A stretch of DNA of 64,000 nt from an uncultured Flavobacteriales bacterium (GCA_943788775.1 CALSRO010000003.1:1-64000); one strand, 5' to 3'. Shown: positions 53,883-62,515, counted from the stretch's first letter. Translations and numbers: made by a program. Notes: generated by a model from the sequence alone, not told the origin.

Positions 53883-54542
53883 ATGGCAATTATTGAAGCA
53901 AAGAGTATCACAAAGAGCTATGGCGAATTGGCCGTATTGAAAGGTATCGACCTCAGCATTGCCGAAAAAGAAATTGTCAGTATTGTAGGAGCCTCAGGAG
54001 CTGGAAAGACCACATTACTTCAAATTTTAGGCACTTTAGATCGCGCTGATGGCGGTTCGCTGCACATTGCAAATACCGATGTGTTAAGCCTCAACGACAA
54101 GGCCCTAAGCAAATTCAGAAATACATCTATTGGTTTCATTTTTCAGTTCCATCAATTACTTCCCGAATTCAATGCCATCGAGAATGTTTGTCTTCCGGCA
54201 TTAATAAAAGGCGTAGGTAAAAAAGAAGCCGAAGTTCAGGCTCTGGATTTGATGAAGTTTTTGGGTGTTGCGGAGCGAGCAACTCACAAACCAAATCAAC
54301 TAAGCGGTGGTGAGCAGCAGCGAGTCGCAGTGGCCCGATCCCTCATCAATAGACCTTCAGTAATTTTTGCCGATGAACCATCAGGAAACCTTGACTCGAA
54401 GAACGCTGAACAACTACACCAACTCTTTTTCGATCTGAGAAAAGAATTTGACCAAACCTTTGTGATAGTAACACACAACAAAGAACTAGCAGAGATGGCC
54501 GACCGAAAATTGACCATTGTAGATGGGATGGTAGAAATATAA
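53883..54542 (+). CDS. lolD: Lipoprotein-releasing ABC transporter ATP-binding protein LolD
   Basis: A 219-residue ABC ATPase from the ATG at 53883 (a GTG one codon earlier is also in frame). Walker [11 protein letters not shown]-loop [19 protein letters not shown] (the QFHxLLPEF form is typical of LolD), signature [16 protein letters not shown], Walker [14 protein letters not shown]-loop VIVTHN. With LolC/E it frees lipoproteins from the inner membrane for transport to the outer membrane; the membrane partner is not in the window. MacB/FtsE-type function is less likely. Confidence 0.88.
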   Translation: MAIIEAKSITKSYGELAVLKGIDLSIAEKEIVSIVGASGAGKTTLLQILGTLDRADGGSLHIANTDVLSLNDKALSKFRNTSIGFIFQFHQLLPEFNAIENVCLPALIKGVGKKEAEVQALDLMKFLGVAERATHKPNQLSGGEQQRVAVARSLINRPSVIFADEPSGNLDSKNAEQLHQLFFDLRKEFDQTFVIVTHNKELAEMADRKLTIVDGMVEI

Positions 54543-54624
54543 ATTCGACATTGATCATTTTTTTTCGACTAATCCTCTAATTATCAAAACACAACCACTA
54601 CTTTTCCACTCAAATTATATAGTC

Positions 54625-55161
54625 ATGTCAATTAGCAAACTACTCTCCTTTTTATTCATCATACTCGTTTCTGTCTCATGCGGGAAGTTTGATAAGGGTT
54701 GTGAAAAAGACAACAAATGCACCTTTTGCGAGGATAAAAAATTTGAAGGAAAGGGCCCAGTTATGGGCTGGATCAATGACAAATTGGACGATGAAAAAGA
54801 AGATGACCGAGACGAGGATGGTGATTGGGATAAGGACGATAAGGGTGATTTCAGCAATGAATGGGATGATAAAGAAATAGACCGAGAACACAAGGAAGAT
54901 GGCCGTTGTGGCAACTCAATGCAGCAGATCATAGTCGAGGAATTAATTATTGATGAGTCATGTGGCTGCATTGTGGATGGTATGATAAAATATGTCCAAG
55001 ATGGAGAAACAGTTGCCCTTGTAAAATACAACGACACTGATTGTGAAGGAATTGGCTACAAAATTCATTGTGTAGATGGTGATTGCGAAAGCAAAAAAGC
55101 CAAATGCTGCATCTTCGATCAAGACTGCGATCAAGAAATGGGTGAGGTTAACATCCACTAA
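54625..55161 (+). CDS. Cysteine-rich acidic lipoprotein of unknown function
   Basis: A 178-residue protein with a lipoprotein signal (lipobox SVSC, Cys 19). After a short CEKDNKCTFCEDKK segment comes a very acidic low-complexity region (about 52-92) with a DxDxDG calcium-binding-like motif in DRDEDGDWDKDD. The C-terminal half has paired cysteines (CGCIVDGMIKYVQDGETVALVKYNDTDC, IHCVDGDCESKKAKCCIFDQDC); about twelve cysteines in total after the acylated one, enough for six disulfides. No family is recognised. It could be a surface calcium-binding protein, but this is a guess. It stands alone, followed by a heptamer repeat. Confidence 0.65.
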   Translation: MSISKLLSFLFIILVSVSCGKFDKGCEKDNKCTFCEDKKFEGKGPVMGWINDKLDDEKEDDRDEDGDWDKDDKGDFSNEWDDKEIDREHKEDGRCGNSMQQIIVEELIIDESCGCIVDGMIKYVQDGETVALVKYNDTDCEGIGYKIHCVDGDCESKKAKCCIFDQDCDQEMGEVNIH

Positions 55162-55171
55162 TCACAACACC

Positions 55172-55203
55172 TTGAGTATTGAGTATTGAGTATTGAGTAT
55201 TGA
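55172..55203. repeat. Heptamer tandem repeat TTGAGTA
   Basis: Four perfect copies of TTGAGTA (55172-55199) plus a partial TTGA, in the 56-base gap between two convergent genes. Such intergenic short repeats occur in Flavobacteriia; no function is implied. Confidence 0.9.
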
Positions 55204-55217
55204 AACCTACCCAAACT

Positions 55218-55853
55218 CTATTTCCTGCTCCACTTCCCGTTTTCATCCACGCTGGGCAAGCGAATACCGGCCTTGTAGGTAACATGCCTAATTAAAAACA
55301 CAATCACAATTGTGAGTGGCACATTGATTTCCGCAGGCAATCCGAAATATTTTAACGAGAAGAAGGACACCCCGCCCAATGCACTCGCTATGGCATAGAT
55401 CTCTTTTCTAGTGAGCAACATTGGCTTATCTCCTGTAATTATATCTCGCAACAATCCACCAAAAGTGGCTGAGATGGTCCCTAGAGAAATACAGATAAAA
55501 ATGTTCAATTCCATATTAATCCCTTTCTGTATTCCAGCCATAGTAAACAAACCGAGTCCGATTGCATCAAACAAATACACGATATAGCCGAGTTTATTGA
55601 TATAGGGGTTGAATAAAAGTGTTAATCCAGCGCCACCAGCAATCGTGACGATTAAGAATCCGTTATCCATCCACTCCACCGGAGTATTTCCAATCAGAAC
55701 ATCTCTGACCGTGCCTCCACCAATGGCTGTTACAAAAGCCAGCACAAAGACTCCAAATAGATCAAATTGCTTTTTAATAGCAAGTGACGCTCCTGAAACG
55801 GCAAACGCAAGCGTTCCCAACAAATCGAGTACATTAAACAGGGATAATTCCAT
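55218..55853 (-). CDS. Trimeric intracellular cation (TRIC) channel family protein, YicG-like
   Basis: A 211-residue membrane protein of the UPF0126/TRIC family with seven hydrophobic helices in two inverted halves, each with a GG-containing motif: GVFVLAFVTAIGGGTVRDVLIG in the first and ISLGTISATFGGLLRDIITG in the second. These glycine-rich kinks and the following Arg-Asp (RDV/RDI) are the family hallmark. It probably forms a potassium- or glycine-permeable channel in the inner membrane. It is a single gene. Confidence 0.92.
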   Translation of the reverse strand: MELSLFNVLDLLGTLAFAVSGASLAIKKQFDLFGVFVLAFVTAIGGGTVRDVLIGNTPVEWMDNGFLIVTIAGGAGLTLLFNPYINKLGYIVYLFDAIGLGLFTMAGIQKGINMELNIFICISLGTISATFGGLLRDIITGDKPMLLTRKEIYAIASALGGVSFFSLKYFGLPAEINVPLTIVIVFLIRHVTYKAGIRLPSVDENGKWSRK

Positions 55854-55980
55854 GAGGCGAAAGTATTAGAAACTCAAAATGGAATTTTTATGGGAGTAGA
55901 ATCAATCAACAATCACCATTTGCAATTCCTTATTTTGCTCAAACAAGCAGACCATACAGAGTTATTTTCGTCTAAACACT

Positions 55981-58077
55981 ATGAAATATATAATCGCCAC
56001 CATTATTTCCCTTTTGGCTTGCGGGAATCAATTCGCGCAAACCACCAATATATCTGGGGTAGTCAACACTTACACAAGCTTCGAAGGTTTTAGTGGCGAC
56101 ACCCTAGAAGTCGAATCTTCAGCAGGGTTTTCAGTTGGCGACAAGATTCTAATCATCCAAATGCAAGGTGCAACCATCAACCAGAACAACAACTCATCCT
56201 TTGGTTCGGTGAGCGATTTAAATAATGCCGGCAACTATGAATTCACCACTATCTGTGGCGTGACGAGTAATAAATTAGTAGTTACTGGACTCGATCGGTC
56301 ATATACTGCTAGTGGCAACACTCAAGTAATCCGAGTACCACAATATGTAAACGCAATAGTGACAGCACATTTAACTGCAGATCCTTGGAACGGCACGACA
56401 GGCGGTGTATTGGCATTCGAATGCTCTGGCACATTGACATTGAACGATGATATTGACTTAAACGGGCTTGGATTCAGAGGGGGAGCGACCACCACTTCGA
56501 GCTACGCCTGTTCTTGGTTTGCCAATGTGAATGGTTATTACTACAACATATCTTCAGGAGAAGGAGCAAAAAAAGGCGAAGGAATAGCAACCTACATCAA
56601 CGGTAAAACGGGCGGTCGCGGGGCTCAATCCAGCGGTGGCGGTGGTTCTAACGACCACAACGGAGGTGGCGGAGGTGGCGCCAACGCAGGCAGTGGTGGC
56701 ATCGGTGGTCAACGGATAGCACCAAGCACTTTCTCGTGTAGTTGCGCAAATCCAGGTCTCGGAGGTATTGAATTGAACTATTCCAACGCCATAAATCGAG
56801 TCTTTCTTGGTGGTGGCGGTGGCGCAGGTCATGAAAATAACTCCAACACTGCTACCGATGGTGGCAATGGCGGTGGAATAGCTATAATTAAAACTGGAAC
56901 GTTGGTCGGGAATGGGAACAACATTCGAGCCAAAGGATCAGAAGTTTCGGGCAATTCAGCGGATGGAGCAGGCGGTGGTGGCGCTGGCGGATCCGTACTA
57001 CTAGATGTCACGACCTACTCCAGTTCAATCACAGTTGACGTCAGTGGCAGCGATGGCGGAGACGTGGCCAACGTGGGAAACAACTGCAACGGCCCAGGGG
57101 GTGGAGGCAGTGGTGGAGTTGTTTGGGTCAACCAAAACTCCTTACCTACTAACATTACTTCAATCCTAGACGGAGGCGCATCTGGAACAACCATTTCTAC
57201 AACTCAGTCTAACTGTGACGTTGGAAGTACAAACTCAGCTACCAGTGGAAGTACAGGCGAGGTTGCTACAGGTCTATCCATGAGCGAATCAATTTGTGAC
57301 ATTCCGTTAACGACCCGTTTCGATACCATTTGCGGGGGCGATAGTTTGTTTGTTGGTGGAAGCTGGCGATATCAATCTGGAACGTTTTATGACTCGTTGA
57401 GCCAAGGCTGCTGTGACAGCACGGTCAAAACGGTCCTTTGGGTATTGGCAGAAAAATTTGGAGCGATAATCGACACCATTTGCGAGGGCGATTCATTGGT
57501 GGTCAATGGAACCAGCTACACCAGCTCAGTGAGTGATGCAACGGAAGTGTTTACTGGCCTTGGTCCATATGGGTGCGACAGCATAGTTAGTATTCAATTG
57601 ATAGTGAATGCAGTGGATGTTGCAGTGACAACCGCACCCCCTACTCTTACCGCAAATGCGACTAATGCCTCGTATCAATGGATTAGATGCCCAGAGCTAA
57701 CCATCATCACGGATTCTACATCAAAATCGTTTAGAGCGTCTGAAAACGGCTCTTATGCAGTCGTTATTTCGCAAAACGGTTGCATTGATACCTCCACTTG
57801 TTTTACAATCAATTCTTTAGGGATTATCGAGAACAGTTTTGGCGAGACGCTTAGCCTATTTCCCAATCCAACGCAAGGGCAATTAAACATTGATTTTGGT
57901 AAAACCTATAATGAACTTAATTTACAGCTGAGCAATGTAAGTGGCAGATTGCTAAATCAATGGCAGATTTATAACCAGCAAGCAACTCAACTTCAAATAA
58001 ACCAACCTGCTGGCATGTATTTGCTTCGAATTGAGGCAAATGAACATCATGCAGCCATCCGAATTCTTATTGAATAA
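55981..58077 (+). CDS. Glycine-rich secreted protein with T9SS type A sorting domain
   Basis: A 698-residue exported protein. Signal peptide to about 20; a beta region (about 22-170; TNISGVVNTYTSFEGFSGDTLEVESSAGFSVGDKILIIQMQGATI); glycine-rich stretches (about 215-385; GGGGSNDHNGGGGGGANAG, GGGGGAGHENN, GAGGGGAGGSVLLDV, GPGGGGSGGVVWVN); two short modules beginning FDTICGGDSLFVGGSWRYQSG and IDTICEGDSLVVNGTSYTS; and a type A sorting end (LSLFPNPTQGQLNIDF, LQLSNVSGRLLNQW, PAGMYLLRIEANE). It is likely a surface adhesin or matrix protein. It is a single gene. Confidence 0.85.
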   Translation: MKYIIATIISLLACGNQFAQTTNISGVVNTYTSFEGFSGDTLEVESSAGFSVGDKILIIQMQGATINQNNNSSFGSVSDLNNAGNYEFTTICGVTSNKLVVTGLDRSYTASGNTQVIRVPQYVNAIVTAHLTADPWNGTTGGVLAFECSGTLTLNDDIDLNGLGFRGGATTTSSYACSWFANVNGYYYNISSGEGAKKGEGIATYINGKTGGRGAQSSGGGGSNDHNGGGGGGANAGSGGIGGQRIAPSTFSCSCANPGLGGIELNYSNAINRVFLGGGGGAGHENNSNTATDGGNGGGIAIIKTGTLVGNGNNIRAKGSEVSGNSADGAGGGGAGGSVLLDVTTYSSSITVDVSGSDGGDVANVGNNCNGPGGGGSGGVVWVNQNSLPTNITSILDGGASGTTISTTQSNCDVGSTNSATSGSTGEVATGLSMSESICDIPLTTRFDTICGGDSLFVGGSWRYQSGTFYDSLSQGCCDSTVKTVLWVLAEKFGAIIDTICEGDSLVVNGTSYTSSVSDATEVFTGLGPYGCDSIVSIQLIVNAVDVAVTTAPPTLTANATNASYQWIRCPELTIITDSTSKSFRASENGSYAVVISQNGCIDTSTCFTINSLGIIENSFGETLSLFPNPTQGQLNIDFGKTYNELNLQLSNVSGRLLNQWQIYNQQATQLQINQPAGMYLLRIEANEHHAAIRILIE

Positions 58078-58144
58078 CCGATCTCGACTATCCGTAATTC
58101 ATTACAGATTAATAATTTAGCTCCTTAATCAACCACACAATATC

Positions 58145-58564
58145 ATGCACCCAATTCTAAGAAACATTATTGCTGTAATCGCTGGTGTTGCCATAGGAGG
58201 CTTTGTCAACATGAGTTTAATTATGGTCAGCGGGTCTGTCATTCCTCCACCTGAGGGTGTAGACATGACAACAACAGAAGGCCTACAAGCGGGTATGCAC
58301 TTGATGGAAACGAAACATTTCATCATGCCATTTCTTGCCCACGCTTTGGGAACCTTGGTTGGTGCGCTGCTAATCGCCATTATTGCCGCGAACCATAAAA
58401 TGAAATTTGCGCTTGGCATAGGGGTTTTCTATCTATTTGGAGGAATTGTAGCTGCTACAATGATTCCATCGCCCGTTTGGTTCATCACGGTAGATTTGGT
58501 GTTAGCCTACCTACCCATGGCATGGATAGGCGGAATGATCGGCAAGACGATTTACAATAAATAG
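58145..58564 (+). CDS. Membrane protein of unknown function
   Basis: A 139-residue protein with four hydrophobic helices (ILRNIIAVIAGVAIGGFVNMSLIMVSG, MPFLAHALGTLVGALLIAIIAA, FALGIGVFYLFGGIVAATMI, ITVDLVLAYLPMAWIGGMIG) and the conserved-looking AHALGTLVGA in the second helix. The shape is common in Bacteroidota (small HXXEE/DUF-type proteins) but I cannot name the family. It lies 68 bases after the glycine-rich gene. Confidence 0.65.
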   Translation: MHPILRNIIAVIAGVAIGGFVNMSLIMVSGSVIPPPEGVDMTTTEGLQAGMHLMETKHFIMPFLAHALGTLVGALLIAIIAANHKMKFALGIGVFYLFGGIVAATMIPSPVWFITVDLVLAYLPMAWIGGMIGKTIYNK

Positions 58565-58630
58565 GGAGCTCACCTACCCATTCAACGAACGATTCGTCTT
58601 GTAATTCGATTTATGTCTCAAATCACTCGA

Positions 58631-59167
58631 ATGAAACTTACCTACATCAAGGCGCTGGTTGGGCTATATGTGCTCATCTTCCTATCATCCCTTCTACAAA
58701 GCTGTTGCAATGAAATTGTAACGTATACCGGCAGTGGGTACATGACCGCATACTACAATGAAAATGAACAGTTTGAACTAGATACAATAAACAAAGAATT
58801 CTACATGAGAGTACAGTTCGACCAAGAGTGGATCGTTGCCGCGAATTACAGTTTGATGGATCAAGCCTATGCTACATCATGTGTTTATGAAGAACAAAAT
58901 CGAATTGCTTTTGGCACACTAAAATTGACCTCTGCAAATTCGTTTATACATAAGGACAAATTGATTCCTGCTAGATTTAATCTTTTTGAAATGGAAGCCC
59001 TCGATACCTTACGTGGTCATTGGTCTCCCGATTATTTAGAGATCACCTTTCACCAAGAATTCGTTGATAGTTCCGACTTTTCCACCCCGTCCCTTATGCT
59101 TCAATTATCTGGATCAACCAACGATAACCAACCAATTCTGATCAAAAAGGAAATTTGGATTAAATAA
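58631..59167 (+). CDS. Lipoprotein of unknown function
   Basis: About 178 residues from the ATG at 58631 (an in-frame ATG at 58613 adds six). Lipobox LLQSC-C near residue 25. The mature part is beta-rich: TYTGSGYMTAYYNENEQFELDTINKEFYMRVQFDQEWIVAANYSL and LRGHWSPDYLEITFHQEFVDSSDF. The block of short strands resembles DUF5034-type Bacteroidota lipoproteins, but this is only a likeness. It is followed after 9 bases by a second lipoprotein gene start that is truncated (see 59177). Confidence 0.65.
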   Translation: MKLTYIKALVGLYVLIFLSSLLQSCCNEIVTYTGSGYMTAYYNENEQFELDTINKEFYMRVQFDQEWIVAANYSLMDQAYATSCVYEEQNRIAFGTLKLTSANSFIHKDKLIPARFNLFEMEALDTLRGHWSPDYLEITFHQEFVDSSDFSTPSLMLQLSGSTNDNQPILIKKEIWIK

Positions 59168-59176
59168 ACCCTCATA

Positions 59177-59419
59177 ATGAACACCACATTCAAGCACCTG
59201 ATATTTACACTCGTCATCATCTTCGTTGCCACACTCATTTCATGCGAAAAAGACAAGCTGACTGGCGATCTTGACCCATTTGCCCTGGTAATCTCCTGGA
59301 AAATTGACTTCTCCCCTCGTGGTCTGTGCCTCAAACTTGGGCGCCTTGTCCCCTATTTTCAAGTTGCGATTTTTTCTTCTTTGAGCCCCAGCTTTCTGCG
59401 TTGCCATGTTGTATTGTAA
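59177..59419 (+). pseudogene. Truncated lipoprotein gene fused to antisense peroxiredoxin sequence
   Basis: The frame starts with a clear lipoprotein signal (MNTTFKHLIFTLVIIFVATL, lipobox ATLISC, then EKDKLTGDL) and would look like a sister of the lipoprotein just upstream. From about base 59270 on, the 80-residue frame is simply the antisense of a peroxiredoxin N-terminus encoded on the other strand (59240-59407). So only about 30 native residues remain and the rest of the gene is lost. This may be a deletion between two convergent genes or an assembly join. Confidence 0.55.
59240..59407 (-). pseudogene. Peroxiredoxin (AhpC/TSA family), N-terminal fragment only
   Basis: From the ATG at 59407 the minus strand encodes MATQKAGAQRRKNRNLKIGD then KAPKFEAQTTRGEVNFPGDYQGKWV, which is the N-terminal strand-helix of an AhpC/TSA peroxiredoxin. 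In the family the next block contains the peroxidatic Cys; here the likeness stops at about 59273 and the frame ends at 59240 after ten unrelated residues. The gene keeps a perfect promoter (TTG-N19-TACCTTTG, 59460-59431) and its 5' end but lacks its active site and the rest of the protein. Confidence 0.7.
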
Positions 59420-59430
59420 TTAATATAGGT

Positions 59431-59460
59431 CAAAGGTAGATCGCCCATAGGCACGTCCAA
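59431..59460 (-). promoter_or_regulatory. Promoter of the truncated peroxiredoxin gene
   Basis: Minus-strand TTG (59460-59458), exactly 19 bases, then TACCTTTG (59438-59431), the best match in the window to TTG-N19-TAnnTTTG. The box ends 23 bases before the ATG at 59407. Confidence 0.55.
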
Positions 59461-59547
59461 CTGAGGCCAATCAATTCTCTTTGTGACACGACTCACATTA
59501 TATCCAATTCTCGTATTGGACATTTGCCCTAGAAACAAAAACACATT

Positions 59548-60972
59548 ATGCAAGTAGAACAATTATACACGGGATGTTTGGCTCAAGGAGCTTATTACAT
59601 CGAGAGTAATGGTGAAGCCGCCATTATTGACCCTCTTCGTGAAGTTCAACAGTATGTTGACATGGCTGAAAGACGAGGTGCAAAAATCAAATACATTTTC
59701 GAGACACATTTTCATGCCGATTTTGTCTCAGGTCATGTGGATTTAGCTGCCAAAACAGGTGCTCCGATCATTTATGGCCCAACCAGCATGAAGACAGGTT
59801 TTGACGTTACCATTGGTAAGGATGGACAGGAGTTTCAATTAGGTGGAGCAACAATCCGCTTGATTCACACTCCTGGTCATACGTTGGAAAGCAGCTGCTT
59901 TCTATTGATCGATGAGAACGGAAAAGAAACAGCTCTTTTCACTGGTGATACCCTGTTCATTGGAGATGTAGGTCGCCCAGATTTAGCGCAGCACGTGATT
60001 GCTGACCTAACGGAAGATAAGCTGGCGAGACACCTATATCATTCTTTGCGAGAGAAAATCATGCCGCTGTCCGATGATCTATTGGTTTATCCGGCACACG
60101 GAGCAGGAAGCGCTTGTGGCAAAAATCTAAGCAAAGAAACCTTTGACACTTTAGGTAACCAGAAGAAGTCGAACTACGCGTTGAGACCTGGACTAGAAGA
60201 AGATGAATTTGTGAAAGAACTGCTCCATGGTTTGATGCCACCTCCTAGCTATTTTCCTAAAAATGTATTGATGAACATTGGCGGATACGACAGCCTCGAC
60301 AAAGTGATGAACCGAGGTTTGCGCGCTTTAGAACCCAAGGATTTTGAAATGGCGGCATCTTCAAAAGATGTAATGATCTTAGACACGCGCAGTCCTGAAA
60401 GCTTTGTGCATGGATTCATTCCAAATTCCATAAACATAGGATTGGATGGAAGTTTTGCCGTTTGGGTCGGAACGCTGATCAAAAACATTGAGCAAAAACT
60501 ATTAATCGTAGCAGAAGATGGCAAGAAACACGAAGTCGTCACTCGGTTAGCGAGAGTCGGTTATGATCACAGCATCGGATTCCTAAAAGGCGGGTTTGAA
60601 ACTTGGGAAAAAGCCGGATTACGAGTGGAAACTCTTCCTTCTATTTCTGTAGAAGAATTTGAATCGCGATACGCTCAAAATCCAGACATGAACATTTTGG
60701 ATGTGCGAAAGGAAAGCGAATACTTCTCAGAGCACATGGTGAAGGCCGAGAATACTCCACTAGACTATATACAGGACAACCTATCTCAAATTGATCCAAA
60801 CAAATCTTACTATGTGCATTGCGCAGGAGGATACCGTTCGGTAGTATTTGCCTCCTTGCTTAAAAACAAGGGGTTTGACAATTTAATCAACGTGGAAGGT
60901 GGATTTGACGCTATTAAAAAGACAGGAAAAGTTGAAGTAACTGACTATGTCTGCCCTACAACTATGCTATAG
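59548..60972 (+). CDS. MBL-fold hydrolase with two rhodanese domains (persulfide dioxygenase-like)
   Basis: A 474-residue protein: metallo-beta-lactamase domain (about 1-245) with ETHFHADFVSGH (H54, H56, D58), IHTPGHTLESSC, FTGDTLFIGDVGRPDLA and YPAHGAGSACG; then two rhodanese domains. The first (about 270-360; VMILDTRSPESFVHGFIPNSINI) has no Cys where the active loop should be (LLIVAEDGKKHEV), while the second (about 375-460; NILDVRKESEYFSEHMV) has YYVHCAGGYRSVVFA with the active Cys. The MBL part is of the ETHE1/persulfide dioxygenase kind, so a role in sulfide or persulfide oxidation is likely. It is followed by a terminator. Confidence 0.9.
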   Translation: MQVEQLYTGCLAQGAYYIESNGEAAIIDPLREVQQYVDMAERRGAKIKYIFETHFHADFVSGHVDLAAKTGAPIIYGPTSMKTGFDVTIGKDGQEFQLGGATIRLIHTPGHTLESSCFLLIDENGKETALFTGDTLFIGDVGRPDLAQHVIADLTEDKLARHLYHSLREKIMPLSDDLLVYPAHGAGSACGKNLSKETFDTLGNQKKSNYALRPGLEEDEFVKELLHGLMPPPSYFPKNVLMNIGGYDSLDKVMNRGLRALEPKDFEMAASSKDVMILDTRSPESFVHGFIPNSINIGLDGSFAVWVGTLIKNIEQKLLIVAEDGKKHEVVTRLARVGYDHSIGFLKGGFETWEKAGLRVETLPSISVEEFESRYAQNPDMNILDVRKESEYFSEHMVKAENTPLDYIQDNLSQIDPNKSYYVHCAGGYRSVVFASLLKNKGFDNLINVEGGFDAIKKTGKVEVTDYVCPTTML

Positions 60973-60991
60973 CACTTACTTTTCATGGGTG

Positions 60992-61028
60992 AAAAAGCGG
61001 TTGAGGAAGTATTTCTCAGCCGCTTTTT
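60992..61028 (+). terminator. Rho-independent terminator after the MBL-rhodanese gene
   Basis: Stem AAAAAGCGG / CCGCTTTTT with an inner TGAG/CTCA extension past a one-base bulge, loop of 9 bases, ending in a T run. Confidence 0.8.
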
Positions 61029-61037
61029 GTTTTAAAA

Positions 61038-61077
61038 AACAAATGGCCACTCACCATCGAGGCAGTGACCATTTGTT
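61038..61077 (-). terminator. Terminator of the OmpA-domain gene 61094-62449
   Basis: Arms AACAAATGG (61038-61046) and CCATTTGTT (61069-61077), with an inner CACT/AGTG stem past one mismatch. Read on the minus strand the second arm runs into TTTTTT, as expected for a terminator of the leftward gene. Confidence 0.75.
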
Positions 61078-61093
61078 GCTAGTGAAACTCTAA

Positions 61094-62449
61094 TTAATCT
61101 AACCCTTTTATTATAGACTTCAATTCATTCGTAGAGGTTTGTTGCATGCTCAATTCCACCTGAGCCAATTCGCCAATGGAAACGTCATGCAACGCATAAT
61201 AGGGCACTTCATTTACATATGCTAAGGCAAGGAATTTAGCATTTCGACCTTTGGGTACATTGCTGAAAGTGTATTCCTCTGAAGATTCATACCAAGAATC
61301 GGAGTTCATCACGCTATTGATATCATCAAAAACGAGAAAGACATTGGCGTGGTAGGTCGTATCTACTATGGCACCTATAACCGTTTTTGGTTCGTTGTTA
61401 AATCGGTCGCAATTGATCCAGCCTAATTTGCTTGAATTCATGACTAAAGTTTGCGATTTCTGCATATTCTGCACCTCTTGTTTGGCGGCAGAGTCCAATT
61501 CCCATTCTGGATCTGGTATCAAGTTAAACAGTCGATTATCGATTCGCTCGATTAAGTTCAGCATCGGAAAACGACCATAAAGTCGCCATCGATAAAAACT
61601 TCCATTTCGAGTGTCACTCATTGAAAAGCTGATTGGGGCGGCTGCTTGCCAATCGAGCTGACCATGTTCTTCGAGTCCATTGAACACCATCATACTGTCT
61701 CCTTCCGTCCGACTGGCGAACCAAAGGTCCAATTGCGATTCGGGTTTCAGTTCCAGCTTTCTGGCGCCATCATAGGCTTCGACTAAAATGGTTCCACCAG
61801 ACTCCAACAACTCATCTCCACTTTGGGTATGAAGACCACCCAATAGAAAATCACTTTTTGTCAAATACTCTTTGAGTGTAACCTTCACTTTTCCTTTCGC
61901 AGGATTTCCGTATTTATCGACCAACGAATTCGCAGGAATTTCCACTATGGTTCCTCCTTGCCCTTCAATTCGAATAGGTTGTTCTGCATAACCACGAAAC
62001 ACTTGGGTTTCCACATCCAATTCACTGCTCAAAGACTGATACTTAATTGGGGCAAGCTCAGCATTCAACTCGACCCTTCTATTTAATTGCTTTCCACCAT
62101 CTTCTATATTAGTTGCGATTGGCTTATACTCACCAGCGCTGGCAATGCGCATTTGTTCCGATGTTACATTTTGAGTCAACAAATAATCATAGACTGCCAT
62201 AGCACGTTGAGCACTAAGTTTCTGATTGTACTCTTCACTTCCATCGGCATCCGTATGTCCTGTTATTGAAATCTGTTTGATGGCCTTAGGAGCGAGATCT
62301 TCTAGCCAGCCATTCAGCTGCTGCTGATTTTCTGTAGACAATTCATAGGAACCTGTTTCGAAATGAACCGATTCATTGAATTGTTGCGCGTTTGAGATCA
62401 AGAAAATGATAGATAGGCAGGCAGTAGTAATTAGGATCTTTGCTTTCAT
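61094..62449 (-). CDS. OmpA-domain protein with ZU5-like C-terminal part (copy A)
   Basis: About 451 residues from the ATG at 62449 (an upstream start at 62473 would bury the signal peptide). Signal peptide to about 22, then an OmpA/MotB peptidoglycan-binding domain placed directly at the N-terminus (about 25-135): VHFETGSYELSTENQQQLNG, ITGHTDADGSEEYNQKLSAQRA with the Asp and Arg that contact diaminopimelate, and LNRRVEL. A ZU5-like beta domain follows (GGTIVEIPANSLVDKYGNPAKG, VTLKEYLTKSDFLLGGLHTQSGDELLESGGTILVEAYDG), then a region with SSKLGWINCDRF and FLVFDDINSVM, and a short charged end. No beta-barrel is present. It is a paralogue of the gene at 62588-63922. It probably sits in the periplasm attached to peptidoglycan. 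Confidence 0.85.
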   Translation of the reverse strand: MKAKILITTACLSIIFLISNAQQFNESVHFETGSYELSTENQQQLNGWLEDLAPKAIKQISITGHTDADGSEEYNQKLSAQRAMAVYDYLLTQNVTSEQMRIASAGEYKPIATNIEDGGKQLNRRVELNAELAPIKYQSLSSELDVETQVFRGYAEQPIRIEGQGGTIVEIPANSLVDKYGNPAKGKVKVTLKEYLTKSDFLLGGLHTQSGDELLESGGTILVEAYDGARKLELKPESQLDLWFASRTEGDSMMVFNGLEEHGQLDWQAAAPISFSMSDTRNGSFYRWRLYGRFPMLNLIERIDNRLFNLIPDPEWELDSAAKQEVQNMQKSQTLVMNSSKLGWINCDRFNNEPKTVIGAIVDTTYHANVFLVFDDINSVMNSDSWYESSEEYTFSNVPKGRNAKFLALAYVNEVPYYALHDVSIGELAQVELSMQQTSTNELKSIIKGLD

Positions 62450-62484
62450 GACAATTGGTTTAAGGTTAAACAAGCTGGATTACA

Positions 62485-62515
62485 AAATGAATGCCACTTA
62501 GAATGGCATTCATTT
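62485..62515 (-). terminator. Hairpin between the two OmpA-domain genes
   Basis: Perfect 12-base arms AAATGAATGCCA (62485-62496) and TGGCATTCATTT (62504-62515) around a 7-base loop. On the minus strand the hairpin ends in TTTTG, so it likely terminates the 62588-63922 transcript and makes the two genes separate units. Confidence 0.7.
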
